Shown: positions 37,803-47,625, counted from the first letter of the stretch. The stretch is 64,000 nucleotides of DNA from Cyclobacteriaceae bacterium (GCA_016787725.1 JAEUTZ010000025.1:1-64000); one strand, 5' to 3'. Notes: generated from the letters alone by a model not told the origin. Numbers and translations: made by a program.

Positions 37803-38534
37803 ATGAGAATATTCAATGCGATTGTTCTGGTATCCTTCGTGCTTCTTTGTGGGGCATGTAAGGTAATGTATCTGCCTACAATGCAGAATGTTCCAATGTT
37901 TAGAGAGAAGGGAGAGTTTCAGGCATCCATTGCAGCTCAGAATCTGCAAGTCGCATATTCTGCTACCGAGCAAGTTGGCGTAATTATCAATGGCTATAAG
38001 CGTAAAAATAAAGTGCCGACCCTAGATGATGAGGAAAACTATAACTATATGGCTGATTCCTATGGAATTGATTTTGGTATTGGATATTTGAAGAATGGAG
38101 ATGAGGGAAATGAAATGGAAGTGTATGGCGGGTATGGGTTTGGAAGGGCTTCACTATCGTATGAGAATGATGCACCTATATCTTCGGGTGGTGGTCCCAG
38201 AGGGGGTTCTTCTCATTATAATAAATTCTTTTTTCAACCTGTGTTTATTAACCGGAACGATGATTTGGATTTTGGGTTTTCAGTAAGGGTTTCGATGCTT
38301 GATTTTTATGATTTTCAGGATGAACTTGATGAGCCCCTGGAAGTTGATAAGCCCATATTTTTAGAGCCAGCATTAACCCTGTCCAAACACTTATCAGCAA
38401 TTAGTTTAAGAGCACAGTTTCAATATTCATTTGCTTCAGGCTCAGCTGGGAATAACTTTGGAACTTATAACCCCTATAAAAACAAAACTCTCTTGAATTT
38501 TGGTGTGACTATAAATATGGAAAAGTTGAATTAG
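37803..38534 (+). CDS. Lipoprotein of unknown function, beta-rich
   Basis: This 243-residue protein has a lipoprotein signal peptide with a C-terminal LLCGAC lipobox (acylated Cys about residue 19). The mature part is rich in aromatic residues and glycine, with alternating strand-like segments (YGIDFGIGYL, LDFGFSVRVSML, LLNFGVTINM). This is consistent with an outer-membrane barrel or a lipocalin-like fold. No family is recognised. It is a single gene, convergent with the lut genes. Confidence 0.75.
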   Translation: MRIFNAIVLVSFVLLCGACKVMYLPTMQNVPMFREKGEFQASIAAQNLQVAYSATEQVGVIINGYKRKNKVPTLDDEENYNYMADSYGIDFGIGYLKNGDEGNEMEVYGGYGFGRASLSYENDAPISSGGGPRGGSSHYNKFFFQPVFINRNDDLDFGFSVRVSMLDFYDFQDELDEPLEVDKPIFLEPALTLSKHLSAISLRAQFQYSFASGSAGNNFGTYNPYKNKTLLNFGVTINMEKLN

Positions 38535-38579
38535 TCAGAAATCCATTACGTTAGATAATTAGTAGAGCTTCAATGAAGA

Positions 38580-39164
38580 TTAGCTGGTTATCATAAATAC
38601 CAGTAAACTCTTCGGTCCATGAGCACCCAGCACCAACGATTGTTCAATATCCGCAGTTTTGGACGGTCCGGCCAGAAATGTTCCTAGTGTATAGGTTGAA
38701 TTTCCTATTCGCTCATACGCTTCATGAAGAGTGGGTATGATGTTTTCTGCATTGATAACCAAGACCAGGTGTTCGCAGATATAGGGCAGTACTTGATTTC
38801 CCATCGCCTCATCGGTTAACCAAATGGCACCGTTCTCAGCTACCCCGAAATCACCTTTCATGATAGCCACCGTTACCTCCTTGAGATCGTGAGGATTTGA
38901 TGGTCGTTGGAAACTTCCGAAGTCAGCACTCAGTTCTTGTATTGTATTAACAACCTGGGATGTCGTTGAATAAGTTGCTTTGATGTTGTCAACAATTTCA
39001 TTCCAACTAGTTACGTCCATAACACGCCCACCAATAGCAGTCAGTGTTCTTATAAATGTATCTTTTAAGTTAACAGAAGTAAAAGGAAAATTCAACTCAG
39101 GTAATTCACTCTCGACTGGTTGGTTTTTCTTAACAGCGGATAGTATCGCTTCCCGGCTACTCAT
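38580..39164 (-). CDS. lutC: LUD-domain protein LutC (lactate oxidation)
   Basis: This 194-residue protein is a LutC/YkgG-type LUD domain, the third component of the LutABC iron-sulfur L-lactate dehydrogenase. Visible features are FGVAENGAIWLTDEAMGNQ and the C-terminal LVLGAHGPKSLLVFM. It overlaps lutB by 4 bases and ends the rhamnose-lactate run. LutABC oxidises L-lactate to pyruvate and substitutes for LldD or other lactate dehydrogenases. Confidence 0.93.
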   Translation of the reverse strand: MSSREAILSAVKKNQPVESELPELNFPFTSVNLKDTFIRTLTAIGGRVMDVTSWNEIVDNIKATYSTTSQVVNTIQELSADFGSFQRPSNPHDLKEVTVAIMKGDFGVAENGAIWLTDEAMGNQVLPYICEHLVLVINAENIIPTLHEAYERIGNSTYTLGTFLAGPSKTADIEQSLVLGAHGPKSLLVFMITS

Positions 39165-40537
39165 ACCCTCTTGTTTTGTTTATACCACGAATTGAACGAC
39201 TGTTTAGGTGCAGGGGGCATTTCCCGTTGCTTGTACCAAGTATTCAATCTAGTGTTGGTTATGACCGGCAGGTTGCGGAGCACCCATCTGCCAAGGGTGC
39301 CTGATAATTTATAAATTAAGGGATGCGATAGCACAAATCCGGTAAACTTGAGCACCACTTTTTTTGAGAGATCCACATGCCCTTCTTTCACAACAGCCTG
39401 TCGCCATTTAAAGAGTTGCTGGTGAATGTCAATCTTCACCGGACACACATTGGTGCACGAACCACATAATGTTGATGCGAACGGTAAATCTGAATTTTTC
39501 TTCAAATCAAAACCGGGTGCCAGAATGGAACCGATCGGGCCGGCAATGGCCGTGTGATAGCTATGCCCGCCACTTCTTCGATAGACCGGGCAGGTATTAA
39601 AACATGCGCCACAACGGATGCACTTTAATGCATTTCTGAAATCATCACTGGCCAATCGTTTGCTTCGTCCGTTATCCACCAACACCATGTGCATTTCCTG
39701 ACCTGCACGCGGTTTTTGAAAATGACTGGAGTAGGTGGTGATCGGTTGACCGGTGGCACTTCGGGCAAGCAACCTTAGAAAAACTCCCAGATGCTTTCGT
39801 TGTGGAATGATTTTTTCAATCCCCATACATGCAATGTGCACATCGGCCAGTTGAACGCCCAGATCGGCATTGCCTTCGTTAGTGCACACCACAAACTCAC
39901 CGGTTTCTGCAACAGCAAAGTTTACACCGGTAATAGCTACCCGGCCTTTAAGAAAGTGCTCCCGCAGGTGCGTTCTCGCAGCCGCAGTCAAGAATTGCGG
40001 ATCTGCATTGCCGTGGGGTGTGCCCAGGTGTTGATGAAACAATTGTCCAATTTCTTCTTTCTTCCAGTGAATGCAGGGCAACACAATATGACTGGGTGAT
40101 TCATGCGCTAATTGTACAATTCGCTCACCAAGATCGGTGTCTATAACTTCAATGCCTTGGTTCTCGAGGTATTCATTCAAGCCACACTCCTCAGTAAGCA
40201 TCGACTTACTCTTGATGATATGATTGATCGCATGTTTTTTTATGATCGCATGAACAATTTCATTGTGCTCTTTGGCGTCTGCTGCCCAATGAATGCGAAT
40301 TCCGTTAGCTTGAGCATTCTTTTCGAACTGGACCAGATAGTTATGGAGATTACCCAGTACGTTGTTTTTTATCTGAGAAGCAGCCTCCCGTAGTTGCTCC
40401 CATACAGGAATTTGCAGAGCAGCCTTATCGCGCTTAACGCGAACAAACCACAAGGTTTCATCATGCCACTCCACCCGCTTTTTATCACGGTTGAATTTAT
40501 CAGCTAGTTCACTATGGGTGTTGCCCGTTTTGATCAT
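39161..40537 (-). CDS. lutB: Iron-sulfur protein LutB (lactate oxidation)
   Basis: This 458-residue protein has an N-terminal LUD domain (about residues 60-290) and a ferredoxin-like part with two 4Fe-4S motifs, CIRCGACFNTCP (about 306) and CGSCTNVCP (about 356). The C-terminal domain (DUF3390 type) follows. It is the electron-transfer core of LutABC. It overlaps lutA and lutC by 4 bases each, so the three are translated together. Confidence 0.95.
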   Translation of the reverse strand: MIKTGNTHSELADKFNRDKKRVEWHDETLWFVRVKRDKAALQIPVWEQLREAASQIKNNVLGNLHNYLVQFEKNAQANGIRIHWAADAKEHNEIVHAIIKKHAINHIIKSKSMLTEECGLNEYLENQGIEVIDTDLGERIVQLAHESPSHIVLPCIHWKKEEIGQLFHQHLGTPHGNADPQFLTAAARTHLREHFLKGRVAITGVNFAVAETGEFVVCTNEGNADLGVQLADVHIACMGIEKIIPQRKHLGVFLRLLARSATGQPITTYSSHFQKPRAGQEMHMVLVDNGRSKRLASDDFRNALKCIRCGACFNTCPVYRRSGGHSYHTAIAGPIGSILAPGFDLKKNSDLPFASTLCGSCTNVCPVKIDIHQQLFKWRQAVVKEGHVDLSKKVVLKFTGFVLSHPLIYKLSGTLGRWVLRNLPVITNTRLNTWYKQREMPPAPKQSFNSWYKQNKRV

Positions 40538-41271
40538 TTATCAGCGTTAAGTATTTCTGCAATATGAATTACTTTCACCGGACTCTTTTGTCTATTCAAA
40601 ATTCCCTGAAGGTGCATGAGGCAACTCATGTCTACACCGGTGATGTACTCGGCTTGATGGTTTAAGTGGTCGGCCACCCGATCCTGGCCCATCTTCACAC
40701 TTACGGCTTCTTCAAAAATTGAAAATGTTCCGCCAAAACCACAACACTCGTCATGGCGATCAAGAGAAATCAACTCGATCCCTTTCACCATAGAAAGTAG
40801 ATGTTCTGGTTTAGAGAATGGAGCTGCAACTAATTCAGACATTTGAGCCAGATGTAGGCCACGAAGCCCATGACAACTTTGGTGGAGCCCGACTTTGTAC
40901 GGAAAACTGGCATTCAGTGCTTTCAGGTTAATCACATCCGTAAGGAATTCGGTTAGTTCATAGATTTTATTACGAATCTGTGTTGCCTGTGCTTTCCTAT
41001 TTGCAACATACAAATGTTCTTTTACATGCAGCGTGCAACTTCCGGAAGGACAAACAATATAATCGAAATCTGCAAAGGTTCTGATAAAGTTTTTATTGGA
41101 AGTATGTGTGTAGTGTTCAAAACCTGAATTAGCCATCGGCTGACCACAACAGGTTTGATTGGCCGGATAGGTAACATTCAGTCCTTGTTTTTCAAGCAAC
41201 TCTAATGTCGCAATGCCTACTTGCGGATACAACTGGTCGATATAGCAAGGAATGAATAAACCGATGTTCAT
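40534..41271 (-). CDS. lutA: Fe-S oxidoreductase LutA (lactate oxidation)
   Basis: This 245-residue protein carries two CCG domains, with cysteine motifs NQTCCGQPMAN and DECCGFGGTF, which bind non-cubane or 4Fe-4S clusters as in LutA/GlpC/HdrB. It forms the LutABC complex with the two following genes. It begins one base after the rhaB stop, so the lut genes are in the same transcript as the rhamnose genes. Confidence 0.94.
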   Translation of the reverse strand: MNIGLFIPCYIDQLYPQVGIATLELLEKQGLNVTYPANQTCCGQPMANSGFEHYTHTSNKNFIRTFADFDYIVCPSGSCTLHVKEHLYVANRKAQATQIRNKIYELTEFLTDVINLKALNASFPYKVGLHQSCHGLRGLHLAQMSELVAAPFSKPEHLLSMVKGIELISLDRHDECCGFGGTFSIFEEAVSVKMGQDRVADHLNHQAEYITGVDMSCLMHLQGILNRQKSPVKVIHIAEILNADK

Positions 41272-41272
41272 G

Positions 41273-42598
41273 TCATTGCTCTGAATAGTTGATTTGTTGG
41301 ATCAGGTTCGGATTGATGGGTTTTCGGTTCCATTGTTTGTGAATGGCCATAGCAGCTCCCATTGCCGTTGCCTGGGCTACCGAAGCTGCAAATATTTTTA
41401 AGTTTGGAAGGGCGTTGGCAAGAAGTTTCATGAATAACTCATTTTGACTAAATCCGCCATCAACAAAAATACGGGATGCTACGCAATTCTTTAGGATCAG
41501 GTGCAGGGAAGTTTCTTGTTGTTTAACCAATTGCATCATCAGGTGAGTATAAGCTTCATCAACAGATTGGTAAGTTGAGATGGAATCGGATTGAAATGAA
41601 GTTGGCGATAGCGTGTTTACGAGGTCTGGTTGATACCGAATGTGTTTGTAGAAGTCATCCGACACATGAAAATGTTCCGCGATCCGCTTCGTTTCCTGTT
41701 CGTGTTTATAACCGGCAAACAAACGTGATGCTTTCACGGCTTTTCCTTCATAGGTCAGATAGCAGAGACAGTCTTGCTTCAATTCTTCTTCCGTAAGTAT
41801 TGAATGATTGAAAGGATGAAGGGCAATACACCAGGTGCCGGTTGAGAGCAAAATGAAGGGGTTGTGGAAGCAAGCCAGATAGGGGATGAGTGCCGCGGAA
41901 CTATCGTGCAAACCGATCCCTACATTCATGCTATGCTCATGAATGTCAATTCGGGTGGTCTCAGAACTTGAATGAAGCGGTGCAAGTTTCGCCAGGATAC
42001 CTTCTTTCGCTACCCAATCGTGATACTGATTGGTAGTAAAGTTCCACAGGTTAGTGTGACAACCAATGCTGGTGATGCCCGATACGGGGATGTGTGTAAA
42101 CAGGTAACTGATGTATTCCGGTAAATGCAATGAGTACTTGATCTTGCTGAACGCTTCCGGGCGATGATGCTTCAGCCAATACAATTGCATACCGGAATTT
42201 AAGTTCCCCAGCACCGGTGAGGCGGTAATGCGGGCGAATTGAGTTTCGCCTCCGTAGGTCTTGTAAAATAAATTTTTAAGGTTTTCTGGATAGGTTTTAA
42301 GGTAATTGTAAAGTGGAGCAACAGGATTGCCGGCAGCATCAACGTGTACAAAACTGGCCCCGTGTGCTGAAATGTTCAGAGCCTGAATGTCAAATTCCTG
42401 CCATAATAAAAGCTCCTGAAAGGACTCTTTCACCCATTCTGTGAGTGCTTGAACATCTTCGCATGGAAACCCGTCTTCGTCTGTTATTTCAGGCAGTTGT
42501 ACGGATTTCTCAAAACAGATCTGGTAGTCCTCATTAACGAGAAATACCTTTTTGTTGGTTTTGCCGATGTCAAAAATGGCGATTACGGGTGTAGACAT
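41273..42598 (-). CDS. rhaB: Rhamnulokinase (FGGY carbohydrate kinase)
   Basis: This 441-residue kinase (start at MSTPVIAIFDIGKTNKK; the longer frame begins inside rhaI) has the ASKHA phosphate-1 loop FDIGKTNKKV near residue 10, the GFPCEDVQALTEW segment, LLSTGTWCIALHPF and the adenosine segment IFVDGGFSQNELFMKLLAN. It should phosphorylate L-rhamnulose at O1. The substrate is inferred from its place between rhaI and the lut genes, because FGGY kinases are hard to separate by sequence alone. There are 25 bases between rhaI and rhaB. Confidence 0.9.
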   Translation of the reverse strand: MSTPVIAIFDIGKTNKKVFLVNEDYQICFEKSVQLPEITDEDGFPCEDVQALTEWVKESFQELLLWQEFDIQALNISAHGASFVHVDAAGNPVAPLYNYLKTYPENLKNLFYKTYGGETQFARITASPVLGNLNSGMQLYWLKHHRPEAFSKIKYSLHLPEYISYLFTHIPVSGITSIGCHTNLWNFTTNQYHDWVAKEGILAKLAPLHSSSETTRIDIHEHSMNVGIGLHDSSAALIPYLACFHNPFILLSTGTWCIALHPFNHSILTEEELKQDCLCYLTYEGKAVKASRLFAGYKHEQETKRIAEHFHVSDDFYKHIRYQPDLVNTLSPTSFQSDSISTYQSVDEAYTHLMMQLVKQQETSLHLILKNCVASRIFVDGGFSQNELFMKLLANALPNLKIFAASVAQATAMGAAMAIHKQWNRKPINPNLIQQINYSEQ

Positions 42599-42623
42599 AT
42601 TAAAGCTAGACGTAAGAGACCGG

Positions 42624-43898
42624 CTACAATCCAGTGGCAACCGTTTTTATTCCACGCTCGGAAACCAATTGTTTGCGTACGTTCAACTCCCTGTACAACT
42701 GAATCGGTTTCAGTGCGCCACCTGATTTTATTCGGGCTTCTGCCACCAACGGCCTAACATCGGTACGATAGGCTTGTTGCAAGATCTCCTGGGCTTTTGC
42801 TACATCGTTAGCTTCCTGTGCGCGACTCAATTCTTTTCGGTCTACTAACAACGCTTGTGCATAGGCAATCTTGATTGCTTCCACCGACTGCAATAAATCT
42901 TCGAGTGGGTCTTTCACATTGTGGGAAGCGTCAATCATCCATCCCAAATCTCTAGCATGATCCATGTGACGTGCGTCCATTCCTTCCACCAACTCATTGA
43001 AAATCAAAAAGAGTTGGTAAGGATTGATGCTGCCTACGGTGAGGTCGTCATCTCCATATTTGGAATCATTAAAGTGAAAGCCGCCCAGTTTACCTTCCAT
43101 CAGCAACAAGGATACGATTTGTTCAATATTTGCATGGGGCAGGTGATGACCAAGATCAACCAGTGTGAAGGCTTTCGGCCCAAGTTTGCTTGCATAGAGA
43201 TAGGATTGGCCCCAATCGCCAACGGTCATCGAGTAGAAATTAGGCTCAAAGGCTTTATATTCAACAAACATTCTCCAGTTAGGTGGCAGTGCGGAATAAA
43301 TCTCCCGTAACCCTTCCAGGGTACGTTGAAATGCTTTTCTGAAATTCAATTGGCCAGGAAATGACGACCCATCTGACAACCAAACAGTTATTGAATTTGA
43401 TCCAAGGGCTTTACCATACTTAATAACATCAATATTATGATCGATGGCTTGTTGACGAACTTTTGTATTCACATGTTGCAACGAACCAAACTTATAGCTG
43501 TGTTTCTGATTGGGTTGATCCTGGAAAGTGTTTGAATTGACGGCATCAAACGTTAATCCATATTCAGCAGCCAGTGCCTTAATTTTACGGTTGCTGGCCG
43601 GAATATCCCATGGAATATGCAAGGAGATAGCGCCACTGGATTTGTTGAGAGCATGCAATAAACCCACATCTTCAATCTTTTCTTCTAGTGTACGAGGTTC
43701 GCCTCCACCGGAAAACCGACCAAAACGAGTACCCCCGGTACCTAATGCCCAACTGGGGATCGCAATTTGAAAGTCTACTAATTTGTTGATTACTTTTTTT
43801 GCGGAAGGAAATTCATTTACAAGTGGCTTTACTTTCCGCTGATGAGCAGTGTAAAGTTTGTCGTTATGTTTTTGAATTTGAGTTTTATCGATTTTCAT
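42624..43898 (-). CDS. rhaI: L-rhamnose isomerase (RhaI type)
   Basis: This 424-residue TIM-barrel isomerase is of the Pseudomonas stutzeri RhaI type rather than the E. coli RhaA type. Metal-binding and catalytic segments are recognisable: MFVEYKAFEPNFY (Glu ligand), TLVDLGHHLPHANIE (Asp and His), GGFHFNDSKYGDDDL (His, Asp and Lys) and a C-terminal RELNVRKQLV. It converts L-rhamnose to L-rhamnulose, the second step of the pathway encoded by this operon. Confidence 0.93.
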   Translation of the reverse strand: MKIDKTQIQKHNDKLYTAHQRKVKPLVNEFPSAKKVINKLVDFQIAIPSWALGTGGTRFGRFSGGGEPRTLEEKIEDVGLLHALNKSSGAISLHIPWDIPASNRKIKALAAEYGLTFDAVNSNTFQDQPNQKHSYKFGSLQHVNTKVRQQAIDHNIDVIKYGKALGSNSITVWLSDGSSFPGQLNFRKAFQRTLEGLREIYSALPPNWRMFVEYKAFEPNFYSMTVGDWGQSYLYASKLGPKAFTLVDLGHHLPHANIEQIVSLLLMEGKLGGFHFNDSKYGDDDLTVGSINPYQLFLIFNELVEGMDARHMDHARDLGWMIDASHNVKDPLEDLLQSVEAIKIAYAQALLVDRKELSRAQEANDVAKAQEILQQAYRTDVRPLVAEARIKSGGALKPIQLYRELNVRKQLVSERGIKTVATGL

Positions 43899-43980
43899 AG
43901 AATAGGTTTAGTTAACCAATGAGTCACGTAAAGCACAGTGTCTCCCTGGTGAACTTAGTACTTTCGTGGTTCAAATTTGT

Positions 43981-44295
43981 TCACTCAAGATAAAAAACTT
44001 CTGTCAAGGGAGTACTCACCGGAGAATTGTCCGGATTAGCATCCATGATATCTTTCATATACTCCCACCACTTTTTCATTACCGGATTTTTTGGTAAATC
44101 TTCTATTGCCTTGGGATTGTCGATTTTAAAAACTCCGAATAGATAATTTGTCTCTTTATCTAAGAAAATAGAATAGTCTTCGATACCGGTTTGCTTCAAT
44201 AGTTGTTTTAGCTCCGGCCATAGTTGATCATGCCTGCGTTTGTATTCTTCTTCCATTCCTTCATGAAGCTTCATCTTAAAAGCGAGTCGTTGCAT
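43981..44295 (-). CDS. rhaM: L-rhamnose mutarotase
   Basis: This 104-residue protein has the same length as E. coli RhaM. It has the ferredoxin-like fold motifs RLAFKMKLHEGMEEEYKRRH, LWPEL and FKIDNP, and the paired Trp KKWWEYM near the end. It interconverts alpha and beta L-rhamnose. The start is the ATG at 44295; a TTG two codons earlier is less likely. It is followed by rhaI after 82 bases. Confidence 0.94.
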   Translation of the reverse strand: MQRLAFKMKLHEGMEEEYKRRHDQLWPELKQLLKQTGIEDYSIFLDKETNYLFGVFKIDNPKAIEDLPKNPVMKKWWEYMKDIMDANPDNSPVSTPLTEVFYLE

Positions 44296-44334
44296 GGACA
44301 AATATTTTATAAAAAATTCCTTTGATACTCCATG

Positions 44335-46446
44335 CTATCTTACAAACGCCATGGCCACACCACCATCTACGTTCAGTACATTGCCGGTAGATTTATGGAG
44401 TAACCCCCCGACAAAAGCAAAGCATGCATTCGCAATGTCTTCGGGTAAAATAATTTCATTCAGCAGTGTGCGCTTTGCATAGTAGGCCGCAAGATCTTCG
44501 ACTTTTACGCCATATGCCTTTGCGCGCCCCTCAGCCCAGGCACCTTCCCAGATTTTACTATCGCTGATGACCGCATCAGGATTCACGACATTCACCCGGA
44601 TTTTATCCGGTCCAAGCTCTGCTGCATTTAATCGGCTTAAATGTAGTTGAGCTGCCTTGGCGGAACCATAGGCCGCATTATTAGGGCCGCTCACCAATGC
44701 ATTCTTACTTACAATGTTAATCACATCTCCGCCAAGGTCCTGCTTTCGCATCACTTCCACCCCCGCTTGGGTAACCATAAACTGACCTTTCACTAAAATG
44801 TCGTATAGTAAATCCCAATCTTGCTCGGTGTGATCTTCGAGTGGTTTTGATATGGAAATGCCTGCGCAGTTTACTACAATGTCTACTCCTCCAAATGCGA
44901 GAGCAGTTTTATGAAGAGCACTATTAATTTGTTCACCCTTTAACACATCCATTACCGCGGTGGCATGAACATCTTTTCCATACTTGTTTTTGAATTCGGC
45001 ATCTGTTTTGGCAAGGCGGTCGCCATCGTTATCACTGATCAATACACAGGCACCTTCCTCGATGAACTTTTTGGCGATTCCTTTCCCGATCCCTCCGGCA
45101 CTTCCGGTAACCAAGGCCACCTTTCCCGTTAATGGTTTCGGCTTGGGCATCCGTTGCAACTTGGCTTCTTCCAGCAGCCAGTATTCTATATTGAATGCCT
45201 CTTGCCTTGGGAGTGATGTATATTCAGAAACCGCCTCAGCGCCTTTCATTACATTGATGGCGTTGATGTAAAATTCTGCTGCTACCCGGGCCGTCTGCTT
45301 GTCTTTTGCAAAAGTGAACATGCCCACACCCGGATAAAGGATTACAACGGGGTTTGCATCGCGCATGGCCGGACTGTTCGGATGTTTGCAGGTGTTGTAA
45401 TAGGCTGCATACATCTGGCGGTAAGTTTCAAATGCGGGTAACAGTTTTTCTTTGATTGCCTTGCCATTCGAAAGATCTTCGTCTGTGGATAGATTCAATA
45501 CCAAGGGACTGATCTTGGTTCTCAGAAAATGATCGGGGCAGCTGGTACCGAGTGGCGCCAGTCTCGCCAGGTCGTGCGCGTTGGTGAACTCCAGTACGCG
45601 CTCATCGTCTGTAAAGTGACCAATCATTCGGGTTGTACCCGAACACAAGCCACGAAGAATGGGTGCAAGGGTGGCGGCTTGTTTTAGCCGGTCTTCTTTT
45701 GGCAACGATTTGATCACCATCCCGCCAAACACCGGACGTTTCTTGCCGAAATTAGTTTCCAGGTACTCAGCACATGTTTCGATTACTTCCAGGGTGTTCA
45801 CATAACTTTCATAGGCGGTATCTCCCCAGGTAAAAAGGCCATGCGAACCCAGCATGATGCCCCGGATGCCAGGATTTTCATCCAGACATTGTTTGAGTTT
45901 CAATCCTAAATCAAAGCCGGGGCGTTGCCATTCTATCCATCCTACTTTTCCTCCAAATAATTCCCGGGTGATTTTCTTCCCGTCTTTAGCAGCCGCAATA
46001 GCAATCGCTGCATCCGGATGCAAATGGTCGATGTGTTTGAATGGAAGGAACCCATGCAATGGGGTATCTATCGAAGGAGCCTTCGAAGCCAGATCATAGA
46101 TACAATGGTTGAACAGTTCCACCATCTCATCTTCGAATTCGATGCCCCGGTACACACGGGTGAGGCTTCGCAGTCGGTCTACGTACAACGCGGCCAGTCC
46201 GCTTTTCTTTAATGTTCCAATGTCGCCACCGGATCCCTTTACCCACATCACTTCGGTTTCGTTTCCGGTAAGCGGATCTTTGGCCATGGCTTTGCAGGAG
46301 GTATTGCCGCCCCCGTAGTTGGTAAGACGTAAATCTGCTCCCAATAAATTTGAGCGGTAAATCAGTAGGTCTACTTCATTACCTGCCAGGGAAGCGGCCA
46401 TGGTCTCATCCCACAAATAGCTTACGTGTTTGAATGTTGTTGTCAT
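44335..46446 (-). CDS. rhaEW: Bifunctional rhamnulose-1-phosphate aldolase/lactaldehyde dehydrogenase
   Basis: This 703-residue fusion has two parts. The N-terminal class II aldolase domain (about residues 20-400) contains GNTSCKAM, DTPLHGFLPFKHIDHLHPDA (zinc His) and LGSHGLFTWGD. The C-terminal short-chain dehydrogenase (about 440-703) has the Rossmann motif VTGSAGGIGKG and catalytic Y-x3-K in AAYGSAKAAQ. The aldolase splits L-rhamnulose-1-phosphate to DHAP and L-lactaldehyde. The dehydrogenase part is known in related RhaEW enzymes to oxidise L-lactaldehyde to L-lactate. The lutABC genes in the same run fit lactate as the product. Confidence 0.94.
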   Translation of the reverse strand: MTTTFKHVSYLWDETMAASLAGNEVDLLIYRSNLLGADLRLTNYGGGNTSCKAMAKDPLTGNETEVMWVKGSGGDIGTLKKSGLAALYVDRLRSLTRVYRGIEFEDEMVELFNHCIYDLASKAPSIDTPLHGFLPFKHIDHLHPDAAIAIAAAKDGKKITRELFGGKVGWIEWQRPGFDLGLKLKQCLDENPGIRGIMLGSHGLFTWGDTAYESYVNTLEVIETCAEYLETNFGKKRPVFGGMVIKSLPKEDRLKQAATLAPILRGLCSGTTRMIGHFTDDERVLEFTNAHDLARLAPLGTSCPDHFLRTKISPLVLNLSTDEDLSNGKAIKEKLLPAFETYRQMYAAYYNTCKHPNSPAMRDANPVVILYPGVGMFTFAKDKQTARVAAEFYINAINVMKGAEAVSEYTSLPRQEAFNIEYWLLEEAKLQRMPKPKPLTGKVALVTGSAGGIGKGIAKKFIEEGACVLISDNDGDRLAKTDAEFKNKYGKDVHATAVMDVLKGEQINSALHKTALAFGGVDIVVNCAGISISKPLEDHTEQDWDLLYDILVKGQFMVTQAGVEVMRKQDLGGDVINIVSKNALVSGPNNAAYGSAKAAQLHLSRLNAAELGPDKIRVNVVNPDAVISDSKIWEGAWAEGRAKAYGVKVEDLAAYYAKRTLLNEIILPEDIANACFAFVGGLLHKSTGNVLNVDGGVAMAFVR

Positions 46447-46495
46447 GTTTAATTTATTTTCAGCCTCACCGCCTCAGGGACATAGTTGAGTCTTC

Positions 46496-47551
46496 TTATT
46501 TTATTGCATTTCCATATCCCACCACCAGTACCGAAAGCATAATGGTTGCAATGCCAATGATGATGGTAGTTTTTGTTTTCTTACTTACTCCCGTCCACTC
46601 CTTCAGCAGGATTCCCCAAACGTTAGCAATCAAAATGATGAAGGCCATGTGCAAAATCCAGGAACTTGCTCCGTTACCCAGTTTACTTTCCCCCATGCCA
46701 TAAAAGAAGAATTGCATAAACCAGGTTGTGCCCGCCAGGGCAGAAAAAAAATAATTTTTAGAAAGGGGAGTTTTACGATTGGTATAATCACCATACGTGC
46801 CATTGCGGGCATTGAGAATCATCGTCCAGATGAAGTTGGTAGCCAACCCCCCCCAAAGAAGTACGACATACGTAACGTTGTTTTGAAAGAGCGGATTTAA
46901 CCCCATGTTCACGGCCGCTTCGGCCATCGGTTTGCCGGCTTCAATACCAAAATTGAAACAGGAACTCAGTATACCCGAGGTGATCGCAACGAAGAGACCT
47001 TTCGTTAGATTGAATTCTGCAACACTTTTTTTCTTATCTTCTTCATTGAGGTCATTCTCTTTCATCATTCCGGCACGACCGCAGATGTATATCCCGACAA
47101 GGCAAATCACCACTCCGGCAAGCACAATAAGTCCCCAGGTGGTACTAAACATATCAACGATGCTGGTCTTACCGGTTGTTGGCACGAGGGCATAATAGAG
47201 AGACGGAACGATGGCTCCAAAGGCTGAACAGAAGCCCAATACAACAGAGTTACCCAGCGACATACCGAGATAGCGTACCCCCAGTCCGTACGTGAGCCCA
47301 CCAATACCCCAAAGTACGCCAAACAAGATGGTGTATTGGATAGTGGAAGCAGGGGCATTGCGAATGATTTCGGAGAACCCCGGCAGGGTAAACCACGCTG
47401 CCAGCGGGGGAACAATCAGCCATGAAAAAAGTCCACCGATAATCCAATAACTCTCCCAGGCCCACCCTTGTACCCGCTTGAATGGCATGTAAAAACTACC
47501 GGATGCAAAACCTCCGATAAAATGGAAAATGGTGCCGAGAATAACTTGCAT
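46496..47551 (-). CDS. rhaT: L-rhamnose/H+ symporter RhaT
   Basis: This 351-residue inner-membrane transporter has about ten helices and the family segments IFHFIGGFASGSFYMPFKRV, WESYWIIGGLFSWLIVP and LWGIGGLTYGLGVRYLGMSLG. E. coli RhaT has 344 residues. It is the first gene of the rhaT-rhaEW-rhaM-rhaI-rhaB-lutABC run. A terminator of the upstream TIM-barrel gene and a candidate operator lie between 47601 and 47655, so the operon should start from a promoter just upstream of rhaT. Confidence 0.95.
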   Translation of the reverse strand: MQVILGTIFHFIGGFASGSFYMPFKRVQGWAWESYWIIGGLFSWLIVPPLAAWFTLPGFSEIIRNAPASTIQYTILFGVLWGIGGLTYGLGVRYLGMSLGNSVVLGFCSAFGAIVPSLYYALVPTTGKTSIVDMFSTTWGLIVLAGVVICLVGIYICGRAGMMKENDLNEEDKKKSVAEFNLTKGLFVAITSGILSSCFNFGIEAGKPMAEAAVNMGLNPLFQNNVTYVVLLWGGLATNFIWTMILNARNGTYGDYTNRKTPLSKNYFFSALAGTTWFMQFFFYGMGESKLGNGASSWILHMAFIILIANVWGILLKEWTGVSKKTKTTIIIGIATIMLSVLVVGYGNAIK

Positions 47552-47600
47552 TCGGTAGAATTTAACTTTGAATTAAAGATAAGTAGATGCGGCAGGTAAG

Positions 47601-47620
47601 CCATCCTGTACTATCATGAA
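47601..47620 (-). promoter_or_regulatory. Candidate regulator site A (two TC(A/C)TG half-sites) before rhaT
   Basis: On the plus strand TCCTG (47604-47608) and TCATG (47614-47618) are 10 bases apart. Fifteen of nineteen aligned bases equal site B at 53858. The site lies 53 bases upstream of the rhaT ATG, and 23 bases upstream of a -7-like TATCTTTA (minus strand, 47581-47574), where a -33 element is expected. Confidence 0.55.
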
Positions 47621-47625
47621 CGGAG

